DNA of 64,000 bases. Origin: Halalkalicoccus sp. CGA53. GTDB lineage: Archaea; Halobacteriota; Halobacteria; Halobacteriales; Halalkalicoccaceae. Shown here piece by piece: positions 43,325-52,365 of this stretch. Both the position numbers and the translations under genes were made by a program. Within the stretch, counting starts at the first letter, position 1. Each line of letters starts with the position of its first letter. The DNA is taken from positions 2,232,001-2,296,000 of the forward strand of contig NZ_CP144125.1 in assembly GCF_036429475.1 (NCBI RefSeq), written 5' to 3'. A model generated the notes under the pieces. That model saw only the letters and a list, made by a program, of their open reading frames with translations, was not told the DNA's origin and searched no databases.

Positions 43325-43900
43325 ATGGAGATCGACCAATCGTTGGACGTGAAGACCGACACCCGCTTCGACCGGGCGGTCCTGTACACGGCGATGTTCT
43401 TCTTCTCGATGACGATCGTGCTGGTGTCGGTCCAGGTCTCGCTCCGATACCTGCCGATCCAGATCGGGATCGGCCACTGGACGGAGCCGCTCTCGCGGTA
43501 CATGCTCATCGTGGGGACGTTCTTCGGAGCGGCCGTCGCCGCGAGGAACCGCGAACACATCAGCATGTACTTCATGCTCGAGCGGGTCGAGGCCAGGGCA
43601 CCACGGCTCCACGCCGTGCTCCAGCTCGTCGTGAGCGTCGTCGTCATCGGCTTCCTCGCGATCGCCGTCGCAGCCGGGATCACCACGGCGACGAGGAACT
43701 GGGGGAACTACTTCGGCGGGGTCTACATCGTGACGATGGGCCAGATGATGGCGCTCATCTCGACGGGTCTACTACTCTACCTGCTCTACTCGCTCGTCGA
43801 GTTCAGAGACCGCATCCGAACGGCGCACGAACGGCTGGTTCGCGGCGAATCGCCGCGGACCGTAGGGGAGGCGTCCTCGGAGGAGGGGTCGGGTCGGTAA
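43325..43900 (+). CDS. dctQ: TRAP transporter small permease DctQ
   Basis: A 191-residue membrane protein with four hydrophobic segments and the DctQ motif RYMLIVGTFFGAAVAARNREHI. It forms the permease with DctM, driven by an ion gradient (probably Na+ in a halophile). It starts 19 bases after dctP. Confidence 0.9.
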   Translation: MEIDQSLDVKTDTRFDRAVLYTAMFFFSMTIVLVSVQVSLRYLPIQIGIGHWTEPLSRYMLIVGTFFGAAVAARNREHISMYFMLERVEARAPRLHAVLQLVVSVVVIGFLAIAVAAGITTATRNWGNYFGGVYIVTMGQMMALISTGLLLYLLYSLVEFRDRIRTAHERLVRGESPRTVGEASSEEGSGR

Positions 43901-43902
43901 CC

Positions 43903-45204
43903 ATGGTGAACGAGCTCTACGTCATCGGTATCCTCTTTCTGGGCGTGCTGTTGTTGCTGTACGCCATCGGCGTTCCGGTGGCGATCGCGATGGGAGCGAC
44001 GTCGGTCGTCGTCATGCTATCGCCGTACGGTCCCGCCTTCAGCCTGGAGACGGTCGCCAACCCGTTGCTGTTCGGGCTGAACACGTTCTCGCTGCTCGCG
44101 ATCCCGTTCTACCTGCTGCTCGGCCGACTGATGAACCGGATGGGGTTCACCGAGGAGCTGTTCGACTTCGCGAACGCGCTCGTCGGATGGCTCCGGGGCG
44201 GGATAGCGCAGGTGAACGTCGTCGCGAGTATGCTCTTCTCGGGGATGTCCGGGCTCGCGGTCGCGGACGCCTCGGGGCTCGGCCGTGTGGAGTTCACCGC
44301 GATGAAGAACTACGGCTACGACGACGACCTCTCGATCGGCGTCACCGGTAGCTCGTCGATCATCGGGCCGATCATTCCCCCGAGCGTTCCGGTGATCATC
44401 TACGGCGTGCTGGCCGAGGAGTCGATCGGCGCGCTCTTCCTCGCCGGTATCGTCCCGGGAGTCCTGCTCGGGATCGCGATCATGTGTCTCGTCTACGTCC
44501 TCGTCCGGATGCGGGGGATGGAGGCGACCGGCGGGCTCGACCTGGGCCGGATCGCCTCGACGTTCCTGAAGGCGCTTCCGGCGCTTCTCATCCCGATCAT
44601 CATCATCGGTGGGATCCTCGGGGGCTTTTTCACCGCCACCGAGGCCGGCGCGGTCGCCGTGATCTACACGCTCGTCGTCGGCGGGATCTGGGGGGATATG
44701 ACGCTCTACCAGTTCTACGAGGAGGTCCGTGACAGCACGATCGAGACGTTCGCACTCACGTTCATCATCGGTATCGCGGCGCTGTACGGACTGATCGCCC
44801 TCCGACTCCAGCTCCCACAGCTCCTGGTCGAGGCGATCACGGCGATCACGGAGGATACGACGATGATACTGCTGTTGATCGTCGTGTTGTTGCTGATCGT
44901 CGGGACGTTCATGGAGACGATCGCGGCGATCACGATCCTGGTTCCCGTGCTCATGCCGGTGATCAGTATCGCTGGTATCGACCCGATCCACTTCGGGATC
45001 GTCATGATCCTGACGCTGATGATCGGGCTGCTCACGCCCCCGTTCGGCATCATCCTGTTCGTCCTCGACAAGGTGACGCCAGTCGCGCTAGAGGACATCA
45101 TGGTCTACGTTCTCCCGTTCTACATCCCTCTGATCGCGGTCCTCCTCCTGATCATCTTCTTCCCGGGTCTGGTGACGTACGTCCCCTACGAACTGATGAA
45201 CTGA
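43903..45204 (+). CDS. dctM: TRAP transporter large permease DctM
   Basis: A 433-residue permease with about 12-14 segments. DctM motifs GMSGLAVADASGLGRVEF, SSSIIGPIIPPSVPVIIYG and TPPFGIILFVLDKV are clear. It is the ion-coupled transport subunit of the complex encoded by this operon, starting 2 bases after dctQ. Confidence 0.95.
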   Translation: MVNELYVIGILFLGVLLLLYAIGVPVAIAMGATSVVVMLSPYGPAFSLETVANPLLFGLNTFSLLAIPFYLLLGRLMNRMGFTEELFDFANALVGWLRGGIAQVNVVASMLFSGMSGLAVADASGLGRVEFTAMKNYGYDDDLSIGVTGSSSIIGPIIPPSVPVIIYGVLAEESIGALFLAGIVPGVLLGIAIMCLVYVLVRMRGMEATGGLDLGRIASTFLKALPALLIPIIIIGGILGGFFTATEAGAVAVIYTLVVGGIWGDMTLYQFYEEVRDSTIETFALTFIIGIAALYGLIALRLQLPQLLVEAITAITEDTTMILLLIVVLLLIVGTFMETIAAITILVPVLMPVISIAGIDPIHFGIVMILTLMIGLLTPPFGIILFVLDKVTPVALEDIMVYVLPFYIPLIAVLLLIIFFPGLVTYVPYELMN

Positions 45205-45335
45205 CCGGGACCCACCCACAACGCCCTCGAATCGAGCGGTTTTCCGAGCCTCGTCCGGCCTGACCGGGTGCACCCTCGACGATCGTGGAAACGAGATCAC
45301 CCCCTCGAAACGCAGGTCGACCGATCGGTGACGAA

Positions 45336-46658
45336 TCAGTCGTTCGGGAACGGTGGGAGCCGGCCGTTCTCGAACGTCAGTTCCCGCGGTTCTCCGACGA
45401 CGCGAAGGTCCTCTCGCTCCCTGGCGCGCTCGACGAGCGCCTCCGAGACGACGAGCCGTTTCAGGTTCATCGTGTCCCGGATCCGTGCGACGCGGACCGA
45501 CTCCGGATCGACCACCCCGATCGTCGACAGCCCCGCGACGACGCCTGCCCGATCGGTCTCGACCACCGGCGGGGTTCGAACACCGCGGGGGGTGCTCGCG
45601 GTGAGGGCGTTGATCAGCGTCTTCGACGGGTCCATCGCCTCCAGGAGCTCCCCGTGGACGAAGTCGGCGAGCCCGAGCCCGACGGCGTTGCCGTGTGACG
45701 GATCGGTCAGCGACCGGGTGTAGATCCGTTTTATTTCCGGACGGTCGGGCGCGGGCTCGTTCAGGCCGTAGACCATCCGTCCGATGACGTTCGGGTCCAT
45801 CCCGGGACCACTCACGTCCTTTCCCATCCGGTCGATCACGAGGAGGTCGAGCGTCTCGAACGGAATTCTCGGGAGGAGCTCGTAGGCGAGTTCGAGGAGT
45901 TCGGCCTCCCGGTCGAGGAACCCTTCGGGGGGGATCCCCTCGACGAGGGAGGGCTCGTCGTGCTGGTCCTCGACGACGGCGATCCCGCCCGCGATCGGGA
46001 GCCGCTCGAGCAGTAGCCCGGTGATCTCCGGGATCATGTTCCGAAAGCTCCAGTCGACCGCCCACGTGTGTGCCGTCTTCGCACCGGGCTGGTTCCCCAT
46101 GCCGATGACGAGCATCTTCGAGAGCCCGCTCTCGACTGCCCCGCTGAAGTCGGTGTGGGGTTTGATTCGGTTGATCGGGACGATCGCGTCGGCGGCCACC
46201 GCGGCCGCGTCGGCGTAGACCGGGACGTCCCGTTCGGGGGTCCGTCCGATCTCCGTGACCTCCGTCGAGGACTCGATCCGACAGCCGATCGACCCCTCGG
46301 TCACCCCCAGCGCCGCCAGCTTCGCGCGCTGTCCGTCGGCGGTCGCACCCCCGTGGCTGCCCATCGCCGGGACGACGAAGGGGTCGTACCCACGGTCACG
46401 GAACGCGCGAACCGCCCCCTCGACGAGGGTCGGGAGCGCGTGTATCCCCCGGCTACCGACGCCGAGCGCGACGGTTCCGCCGTCCGGTATCGCATCGAGG
46501 GCCAGATCGGAGACCGCCAGATCGACGTGTCCTCCGATCTCGGGTCCGGGAATCGGGTTCGTCTCCCACAGCTGTTCGACGACCCCGAACCGGGGTATCG
46601 GGGTCTCTCCGCAGGCGTCGAGCACCGTCGACTCGGGAACGGTCAGTGGCGAGGACAT
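45336..46658 (-). CDS. LarA-like nickel-dependent hydroxyacid racemase
   Basis: A 440-residue protein of the lactate racemase (DUF2088) family. Seen are GVGSRGIHALP, GSHGGATADG and INRIKPHTDF followed by ESGLSKMLVIGMG, the cofactor and substrate regions. Members carry a nickel-pincer nucleotide and racemise or epimerise 2-hydroxy acids, including lactate, malate and sugar acids. Here it could adjust the C2 configuration of a sugar acid or hydroxy acid. LarB, LarC and LarE are not in the window. The ATG at 46658 is preferred to an upstream GTG. Confidence 0.82.
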   Translation of the reverse strand: MSSPLTVPESTVLDACGETPIPRFGVVEQLWETNPIPGPEIGGHVDLAVSDLALDAIPDGGTVALGVGSRGIHALPTLVEGAVRAFRDRGYDPFVVPAMGSHGGATADGQRAKLAALGVTEGSIGCRIESSTEVTEIGRTPERDVPVYADAAAVAADAIVPINRIKPHTDFSGAVESGLSKMLVIGMGNQPGAKTAHTWAVDWSFRNMIPEITGLLLERLPIAGGIAVVEDQHDEPSLVEGIPPEGFLDREAELLELAYELLPRIPFETLDLLVIDRMGKDVSGPGMDPNVIGRMVYGLNEPAPDRPEIKRIYTRSLTDPSHGNAVGLGLADFVHGELLEAMDPSKTLINALTASTPRGVRTPPVVETDRAGVVAGLSTIGVVDPESVRVARIRDTMNLKRLVVSEALVERAREREDLRVVGEPRELTFENGRLPPFPND

Positions 46659-46753
46659 CGGTATCACCTACCACGTATTCGAACTCGACGGTTAAGTGTA
46701 TCGAGCGGGCGGGATCGATCGGTGGAGCGGCAACCGAGGGGATCGTCGTTCGT

Positions 46754-47710
46754 TCAGAGTTCGTTCACCGGGTTCCGCGGTTCCCCGCCTGTAAGCACCG
46801 CGAGGACGTCTTCGGTGACCGTCCGCCGGAGCGTCTCGATCGACTCCTCGGAGTACCACGCGACGTGTGGGGTGTAGACGATCCGCGGGTCGTCGAAGGG
46901 GGGCGTCGGCTCGGGCGGCTCCTCCGGCAACACGTCGAGGCCAGCGCCCGCGATCTCGCCCTCTTCGATCGCTCCGACGAGCGCGTCGACGTCGACGAGC
47001 CCGCCGCGGGCGGTGTTCACGAGGATCGCGTCCTCGCGCATCGCCTCGAACGCCCGTTCGTCGAACATCTCCCGGGTCTCGTCGGTGAGCGGCGCGTGGA
47101 CCGAGACGTACTGCGAGCGCCCGAGCAGCCCCTCGAGGTCGACCTTCTCCGCGCCGATCGACTCAATCTCCTCGGCCTCGACGTACGGGTCGTAGACGAG
47201 GACGTCGAACTCGAAGCCTGCGACGAGCTCGAGCAGCCGTCGGGGGAGCTTCCCGAAGCCGACGAGGCCGAACGTCGCGCCCGTGATCCGGCCGATCGGC
47301 TCGCCGACGGTCCAGTCCCACTCGCCGCCTTTGACCGTCGCGTCGTACCGCGCGGTCTCGCGTACGCACGTCAGCAACAGCGCGAGGGCGTGGGTGGGGA
47401 CCTCCTCGATACAGTAGTCGGGAACGTTCAGGACCTGCACGCCGTGGTCGGAGGCGGCCTCGAGGTCGACCGAGTCCACGCCGATCCCGTAGCGTCCGAC
47501 CGCCTTCAGGTCCGAGAGCGCCTCGAAGACGCGCTCGTCGATCTCCGCGTACTGGACGAGCAGGCCGTCGGCCCCCTGGGCCACCCCGACGACCTCCTCT
47601 GGCGTGCGGGCCTGTTCGCCGACCAGTTCGACGTCCCCGCCCTCGAGGGCGTCGCGTTCGACCGAGAGATCCGGGAAGTCGTAGTCGGTGACGACGATTC
47701 GCTGGGTCAT
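46754..47710 (-). CDS. D-isomer-specific 2-hydroxyacid dehydrogenase (CtBP-like)
   Basis: A 318-residue NAD-dependent enzyme. The Rossmann motif GLVGFGKLPRRL, the catalytic Arg in VNTARGGLVD, Glu in LDVLPEEPP and His in YTPHVAWYS match the family; the CtBP-like subgroup fits best. It interconverts 2-oxo and 2-hydroxy acids. Note GFGKLP where most have GxGxIG. The start at 47710 lies about 28 bases after a minus-strand ATCTTTTTGG. It probably works with the adjacent racemase. Confidence 0.88.
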   Translation of the reverse strand: MTQRIVVTDYDFPDLSVERDALEGGDVELVGEQARTPEEVVGVAQGADGLLVQYAEIDERVFEALSDLKAVGRYGIGVDSVDLEAASDHGVQVLNVPDYCIEEVPTHALALLLTCVRETARYDATVKGGEWDWTVGEPIGRITGATFGLVGFGKLPRRLLELVAGFEFDVLVYDPYVEAEEIESIGAEKVDLEGLLGRSQYVSVHAPLTDETREMFDERAFEAMREDAILVNTARGGLVDVDALVGAIEEGEIAGAGLDVLPEEPPEPTPPFDDPRIVYTPHVAWYSEESIETLRRTVTEDVLAVLTGGEPRNPVNEL

Positions 47711-47799
47711 CGTCCCCGGATCGGCGAGCGACCCCCAAAAAGATTGGCGAGCGCTCCCGGTCGGAGAGCGGAGCCGGTCGGCGGATCCGGCGAGCCCGA

Positions 47800-48840
47800 T
47801 CAGCCGAACCGGAAGATCGGCTTGCACGTCTCGCCGGCGAGGAACGCCTCGAACGCCGCGACGGGCTCCTCGACGCTGAACGAGTCGTCGGTGATCGTCT
47901 CCGCGTCGACGGCGCCACGCTCGATGAGGTCGATCGCGCGTTCGAAGTCGCGCCAGGTCGACCCGTAGGAGGTCGTCAGCTCGACCTCGCCGCGAACCAG
48001 CGGCGTGAAGAAGAACTCGCTGTCGGCGGCGGGCAGTCCGACCACGACGATCTGGCCGCCCCGACGGACGACCTCGACCGCGTTCTCGACGCCCGAGTGG
48101 TGGCCGGTCGTGTCGAAGATCACGTCGAAGCCGACGCCCCCGGTCTCCTCCTCGACGAGCGATTCGAGCGACGTCTCCTCGACGTCCACGGTACGGGGTC
48201 CCAGCTCCTCGACGAGCGGGAGGCGGAACGCAGCGTCCCGACCAAGCCCGGAGACGAGCACGTCCGCCCCGATCGAGTGGGCGATCACCGCGGTCAGCAC
48301 GCCGATCGGCCCCGGTCCCTCGACGAGGACGGTGTCGCCGGGAGCGACGACCGACCGCTCCAGTACGGCTCGCGCCGCGATGGCGGTCGGTTCGGTGAGC
48401 GCGGCGTCGCGAAGCGGTATCTCCTCCGGTAGCTCGTGCAGGTGTCTCGCCTCGACGACGGTGTACTCGGCGAAGCCGCCGTCGTGGTGGAAGCCGGCGA
48501 TCTCGAAGTTCTCACAGACGTTCTCCTGGCCGTTCTTGCACTGGAAACAGCCTCCTCCGCAGTCGTGGATCGGCTCCTCGATCACCTTCTGGCCGACGGC
48601 GAACTCCTCGACGTCCTCGCCGACCTCCGCGACCTCGCCCGAGTACTCGTGGCCCAGCACCCGGGGTGTGGGGACCCACCGGAACCCCTGGGCGGCCTTG
48701 TACGCGTGTGCGTCGCTCCCGCAGAGCCCGGCCGTGTGGACCTTCACGAGCACCTCCTCGGGCCCCGGCTCCGGTACGTCCCAGTCGCCGTCGTAAGCGA
48801 CGGCACCCTCCTCGACCGCGGTGTGTACGATGGCTTTCAT
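47800..48840 (-). CDS. zinc-dependent alcohol/polyol dehydrogenase (1)
   Basis: A 346-residue MDR enzyme. Catalytic zinc motif GLCGSDAHAYK and GHEYSGEVAEVG, structural zinc loop CGGGCFQCKNGQENVC, cofactor motif VEGPGPIGVL. Similar enzymes act on L-threonine, sorbitol, galactitol-phosphate or aldoses. In this island it may start oxidation of a sugar or oxidise a sugar acid. Upstream of the 2-hydroxyacid dehydrogenase on the same strand. Confidence 0.9.
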   Translation of the reverse strand: MKAIVHTAVEEGAVAYDGDWDVPEPGPEEVLVKVHTAGLCGSDAHAYKAAQGFRWVPTPRVLGHEYSGEVAEVGEDVEEFAVGQKVIEEPIHDCGGGCFQCKNGQENVCENFEIAGFHHDGGFAEYTVVEARHLHELPEEIPLRDAALTEPTAIAARAVLERSVVAPGDTVLVEGPGPIGVLTAVIAHSIGADVLVSGLGRDAAFRLPLVEELGPRTVDVEETSLESLVEEETGGVGFDVIFDTTGHHSGVENAVEVVRRGGQIVVVGLPAADSEFFFTPLVRGEVELTTSYGSTWRDFERAIDLIERGAVDAETITDDSFSVEEPVAAFEAFLAGETCKPIFRFG

Positions 48841-49008
48841 GCTCTCTCCGTTCGTCTCACACTCCCCGGCGACGACGCAAATACGTATCGGGACCCGGTG
48901 GATTCAGACCGCCACCACGACACCACCTCGAGGGATCGTCGTCGGGGGACTCCGGCTCCCGCCAGCAGCCGTCGGAACGGTTATTAGCCCGATCCGAGGC
49001 ACTCCGGT

Positions 49009-49738
49009 ATGTAACACGGTTCGATTCAGCGACCCCGCGGGCAGCATCAGGACCGGCGAACTCGGCGGGGGCACCGTCAGCTTCGGCGCCGAGACGTACG
49101 ACCTCGAGGAGGTCGACCTCCTCGCACCGTGCGAGCCAACAAAGATCGTCTGTGTCGGGCTCAACTACGAGAACCACGCCGAGGAGGCGGGGATTGAGAT
49201 CCCGGATCGACCACTCCTGTTCCTCAAGGGGCCGAATACGGTCGCCGGGCCGAACGACACGGTGACCCTCCCGGCGGGGAAAGAACGCGTCGACTGGGAG
49301 GCGGAGTTCGGGGTCGTGATCGGCGAGCAGTGCAAGGACGTCCCCGAGGAGGCGGCGATGGACGTCGTCACGGGCTACACTTGCGTGAACGACGTCTCGA
49401 ACCGCGACGACCAGGAGGTCGAACAGAACTGGGTCCGCGGAAAGGCGTTCGACGGTGCCGCGCCGATCGGCCCGGCGATCGCGAGCCCCGACGAGGTCCC
49501 AGACGACGCGTCGATCGAGCTGCGCGTGAACGGCGAGACGAAACAGGACTCCTCGATCTCGGAGTTCATCTTCTCCGTGCCGGAGCTCGTCGAGGAGATC
49601 ACGACGTACATGACGCTCGAACCCGGCGACGTCATCTCGACCGGCACGCCCGCGGGCGTCGGGGCGCTCTCGGACGGCGACCGGGTCGAAGTCGAGATCG
49701 AGGGCGTCGGCGTCCTCGAACACGGGGTCGTCCAGTAG
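49009..49738 (+). CDS. FAH-family hydrolase (1), start codon apparently frameshifted
   Basis: About 242 residues of a fumarylacetoacetate-hydrolase-fold protein with the full core: VCVGLNYENHAEEAG, DWEAEFGVVIG (metal Glu), GYTCVNDVSNRDDQ, KAFDGAAPIGPAI and STGTPAGVG. The frame has no ATG, GTG or TTG near its N-terminus. A TATA (TTATTA, 48981-48986) points to ATG at 49009, but the next codon there is TAA; removing one T would give MNTVRFSDP in frame. It may be a real frameshift, a sequencing error or unusual initiation. Probable role: cleavage or dehydration of a 2-keto acid. Confidence 0.75.
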
Positions 49739-49861
49739 CGCGGATCGACCGTCGTTCGGGTCGATCCCCGTGGCGGCTCGGCCGGGGTCAACACTACCGA
49801 TCGACACGGTCCGTGACAGCGACCGACACGTATACCTCGATCGCCCCTCGACTCACACTTC

Positions 49862-50983
49862 ATGCGATCGAGAACGCTCGTGATGGAGGAGCCCGGCAGC
49901 CTCGCGGTGAGAGAGATCGACGTCCCCGAGATCGGCCCCGGCGAACTGCTCGTCGAGGTCGAACTGTCGGGCGTCTGTGGGACGGACGTCCACGTGAACG
50001 GCGGCGGGATGGCGCTCGAGTTTCCGGTCGTCCCCGGACACGAGTTCTCGGGCACCGTCGTCGAGGCCGGCGAGGGTGTCGAGACGGACGCTGCCGGACA
50101 CGAACTCGGCGAGGGCGACGCGGTGACGGTCGTGCCCGGACGGGCCTGCGGCGAGTGCTGGTACTGCACGAACGTTCCCGCCAGGCCGACCGCGTGTACC
50201 GAACGGGTCGTCTACGGCTTCCGGAGCGTCGAGGAGGGCTCTGGCCTCCACGGCGGGATGGGAGAGTACGTCGTCGTCGAAGCCGACGCGGACGTCTACC
50301 GGCTCCCCGATGGGATGAGTGTCGAGCTTGGCGCGCTGGTCGAGCCGCTCGCGGTTTCCTCCCACGCGCTCGAGCGTGGGTACCAGCCGGGTCTCCCGAG
50401 CGCGCGGGAGGGGTTCGGGCTGGGCCAGACCGTCGCCGTGCAGGGTGCCGGGCCGATCGGGCTGCTCACCGTCGCCGCCGCGACCGCCGCCGGCGCGGAT
50501 AGAATACTCTCGATCGACATGATCGAGGAGCGACTCGACCTCGCCGAGGAGTTCGGGGCGACCGACGTGATCGACCTCCGCGAGCACGACGGCGACGACG
50601 AGCTGATACGGGCGGTGGCCGAGGCGACGCCGGGCGGCGTCGGCCCGGACGTCGTCGTCGAGGCCGTCGGCCAGCCAGCGGCGTTCGGACAGGGGCTGAA
50701 GATGCCCAGGAACGGGGGGACGCTCGTCGAGGTCGGCCACTTCGCGGACAACGGCGAGGTGTCGATCAACCCGACCGACATCGTCCAGAACGACGTGAGC
50801 GTCGCGAGCAGCTACGTCTACCCGCCGACGCAGTTCGGGACGGCGCTCTCGCTGCTCGATCGACACGGAGACCGGCTCCCGTTCGCCGACCTCTTCAACT
50901 ACCGGACGGGCCTCGACGAGGCGGCCGACGCGTTCGAGAAGCAGGCCTCCGGCGAGGCGTACCGGGCGACGATCCACCCGTAG
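49862..50983 (+). CDS. zinc-dependent alcohol/polyol dehydrogenase (2)
   Basis: A 373-residue MDR enzyme, a distant paralogue of the one at 47800. GVCGTDVHVNGG, GHEFSGTVVEAG, the structural zinc loop CGECWYCTNVPARPTAC and VQGAGPIGLLTV are seen. It may oxidise an aldose or sugar acid. It begins 123 bases after the FAH gene and is convergent with the next dehydratase gene. Confidence 0.9.
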   Translation: MRSRTLVMEEPGSLAVREIDVPEIGPGELLVEVELSGVCGTDVHVNGGGMALEFPVVPGHEFSGTVVEAGEGVETDAAGHELGEGDAVTVVPGRACGECWYCTNVPARPTACTERVVYGFRSVEEGSGLHGGMGEYVVVEADADVYRLPDGMSVELGALVEPLAVSSHALERGYQPGLPSAREGFGLGQTVAVQGAGPIGLLTVAAATAAGADRILSIDMIEERLDLAEEFGATDVIDLREHDGDDELIRAVAEATPGGVGPDVVVEAVGQPAAFGQGLKMPRNGGTLVEVGHFADNGEVSINPTDIVQNDVSVASSYVYPPTQFGTALSLLDRHGDRLPFADLFNYRTGLDEAADAFEKQASGEAYRATIHP

Positions 50984-51062
50984 TCCGACGCTTCGGTCGC
51001 CGCGTCCCGGTCGACCGACCGCCGCCGTCCGATCGCTCTCCCGCGACCGCTTCGGCGCTCGC

Positions 51063-52169
51063 TCACTCGATCCCGTACTCGTCGACGACTTCCTCGGTGA
51101 GCTCGACGCCCAGCCCGGGCGTCGTGGGCAGCGAGACCCGTCCCTCGCCGATCTCGAGCGGCTCCGCGTAGAACGCCTCGAGCAACGGGAACTCGGTGAC
51201 GTCGAACTCGAACCACTCGCAGTTCGGTGTGCTCGCGAGGAGGTGTAACGTCGCCAGCAGCCCGACGCCAGTCGTGTAGCTGTGGGGCGTGCAGGTGACG
51301 TTGAACGACGCCGCGGTCGCACAGATCTTCTTCGTCTCCGTGATCCCGCCACAGCGCATAGCGTCGGGCATCGCGTAGTCGACCGCCTCCGCCTCGAACA
51401 GTTCCCTGAACCCCCACTTCGTGAACTCGTTCTCGCCGGTCGCGATCGGCGTGTCGAGCTTCCGCCGGAGGTGTGCGTGGCCCTCGACGTCGTACGGCGA
51501 GAGGGGTTCCTCGTACCAGTAGACGCCGTGTCGATCGAGCATCCGCCCAACGCGGAGCGCGTCGGCCCGATCGTAGCCGCAGTTCATGTCGACCATCAGG
51601 TGCGCGTCGCCGATCGCCCCCGTCATCGCCTCGACGCGCCGTTCGTCGGCCTCGAGCCCACGCCCGAGGTGGGCCTTGACGGCCGAGTAGCCCCGATCGA
51701 CGTACCCGGCGGCGCGCTCGGCCATGACCTCCGGGTCGTCCCAGAACAGGTCAGAGGCGTAGGCCTTCACGCTCCCCTCGCCGCCGACGTCCCCGCCGAG
51801 GAGCCGGTACAGCGGCTCGTCGTACAGTTTCCCCGCGAGATCCCACAGCGCGATATCGACGCCGCTCGCGGCGGCGACGCCCTGTCCCTTCCGATCCCAG
51901 TACGTGTCGAGGATCAGCATGTCGTCCCAGAGCCGCTCGCGATCGCGCGGGTCCTCGCCGAGCAGTCGCGGTCGGTACTTCTCCTCGACGACCGTCTCGA
52001 CGATATGCGGGTTCGGACCGTAGCCCTCGCCGATCCCGGTCACGCCCTCGTCCGTCTCGACGACGGTGATCGCAGCGGGTCTGACGTCGAACTCGCGACC
52101 CGCGGAGGTCCGTTTCGGCTCGTCGAGCTCGACCGAGAACTTCTCGACGCGCACGTCGGTGATCTCCAT
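51063..52169 (-). CDS. mandelate-racemase-type dehydratase with KxH motif
   Basis: A 368-residue enolase-superfamily protein. Metal ligands are in LMVDMNCGYD, YWYEEPL and IATGENEF; the His partner is in TPHSYTTG. The base motif after beta-strand 2 reads SAVKAHLGRG, giving Lys-x-His instead of the common Lys-x-Lys. The substrate is likely an acid sugar but cannot be named. The start MEITDVRVEKFSVEL is the usual first strand. It is divergent from the aldehyde dehydrogenase gene, with a 195-base gap that holds GGGGACC/GGTCCCC inverted arms (52207-52234). Confidence 0.88.
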   Translation of the reverse strand: MEITDVRVEKFSVELDEPKRTSAGREFDVRPAAITVVETDEGVTGIGEGYGPNPHIVETVVEEKYRPRLLGEDPRDRERLWDDMLILDTYWDRKGQGVAAASGVDIALWDLAGKLYDEPLYRLLGGDVGGEGSVKAYASDLFWDDPEVMAERAAGYVDRGYSAVKAHLGRGLEADERRVEAMTGAIGDAHLMVDMNCGYDRADALRVGRMLDRHGVYWYEEPLSPYDVEGHAHLRRKLDTPIATGENEFTKWGFRELFEAEAVDYAMPDAMRCGGITETKKICATAASFNVTCTPHSYTTGVGLLATLHLLASTPNCEWFEFDVTEFPLLEAFYAEPLEIGEGRVSLPTTPGLGVELTEEVVDEYGIE

Positions 52170-52365
52170 CTCGACCGCGAGGTGGCGCCCACGCGGTAAG
52201 AAGCTAGGGGACCCCCCGGTCGAACCCGGTCCCCGGAGTCGATTCCGACCGAGAGCGGCGGCACGAACCGATCGAGGACGGTCGGCCCGGAGAGGAGGCG
52301 ACGACGGACGATCACGAGGGGTCGACCGTAACACCCCTAACCGTTCGACCCGTAGGGCGGCCTGC

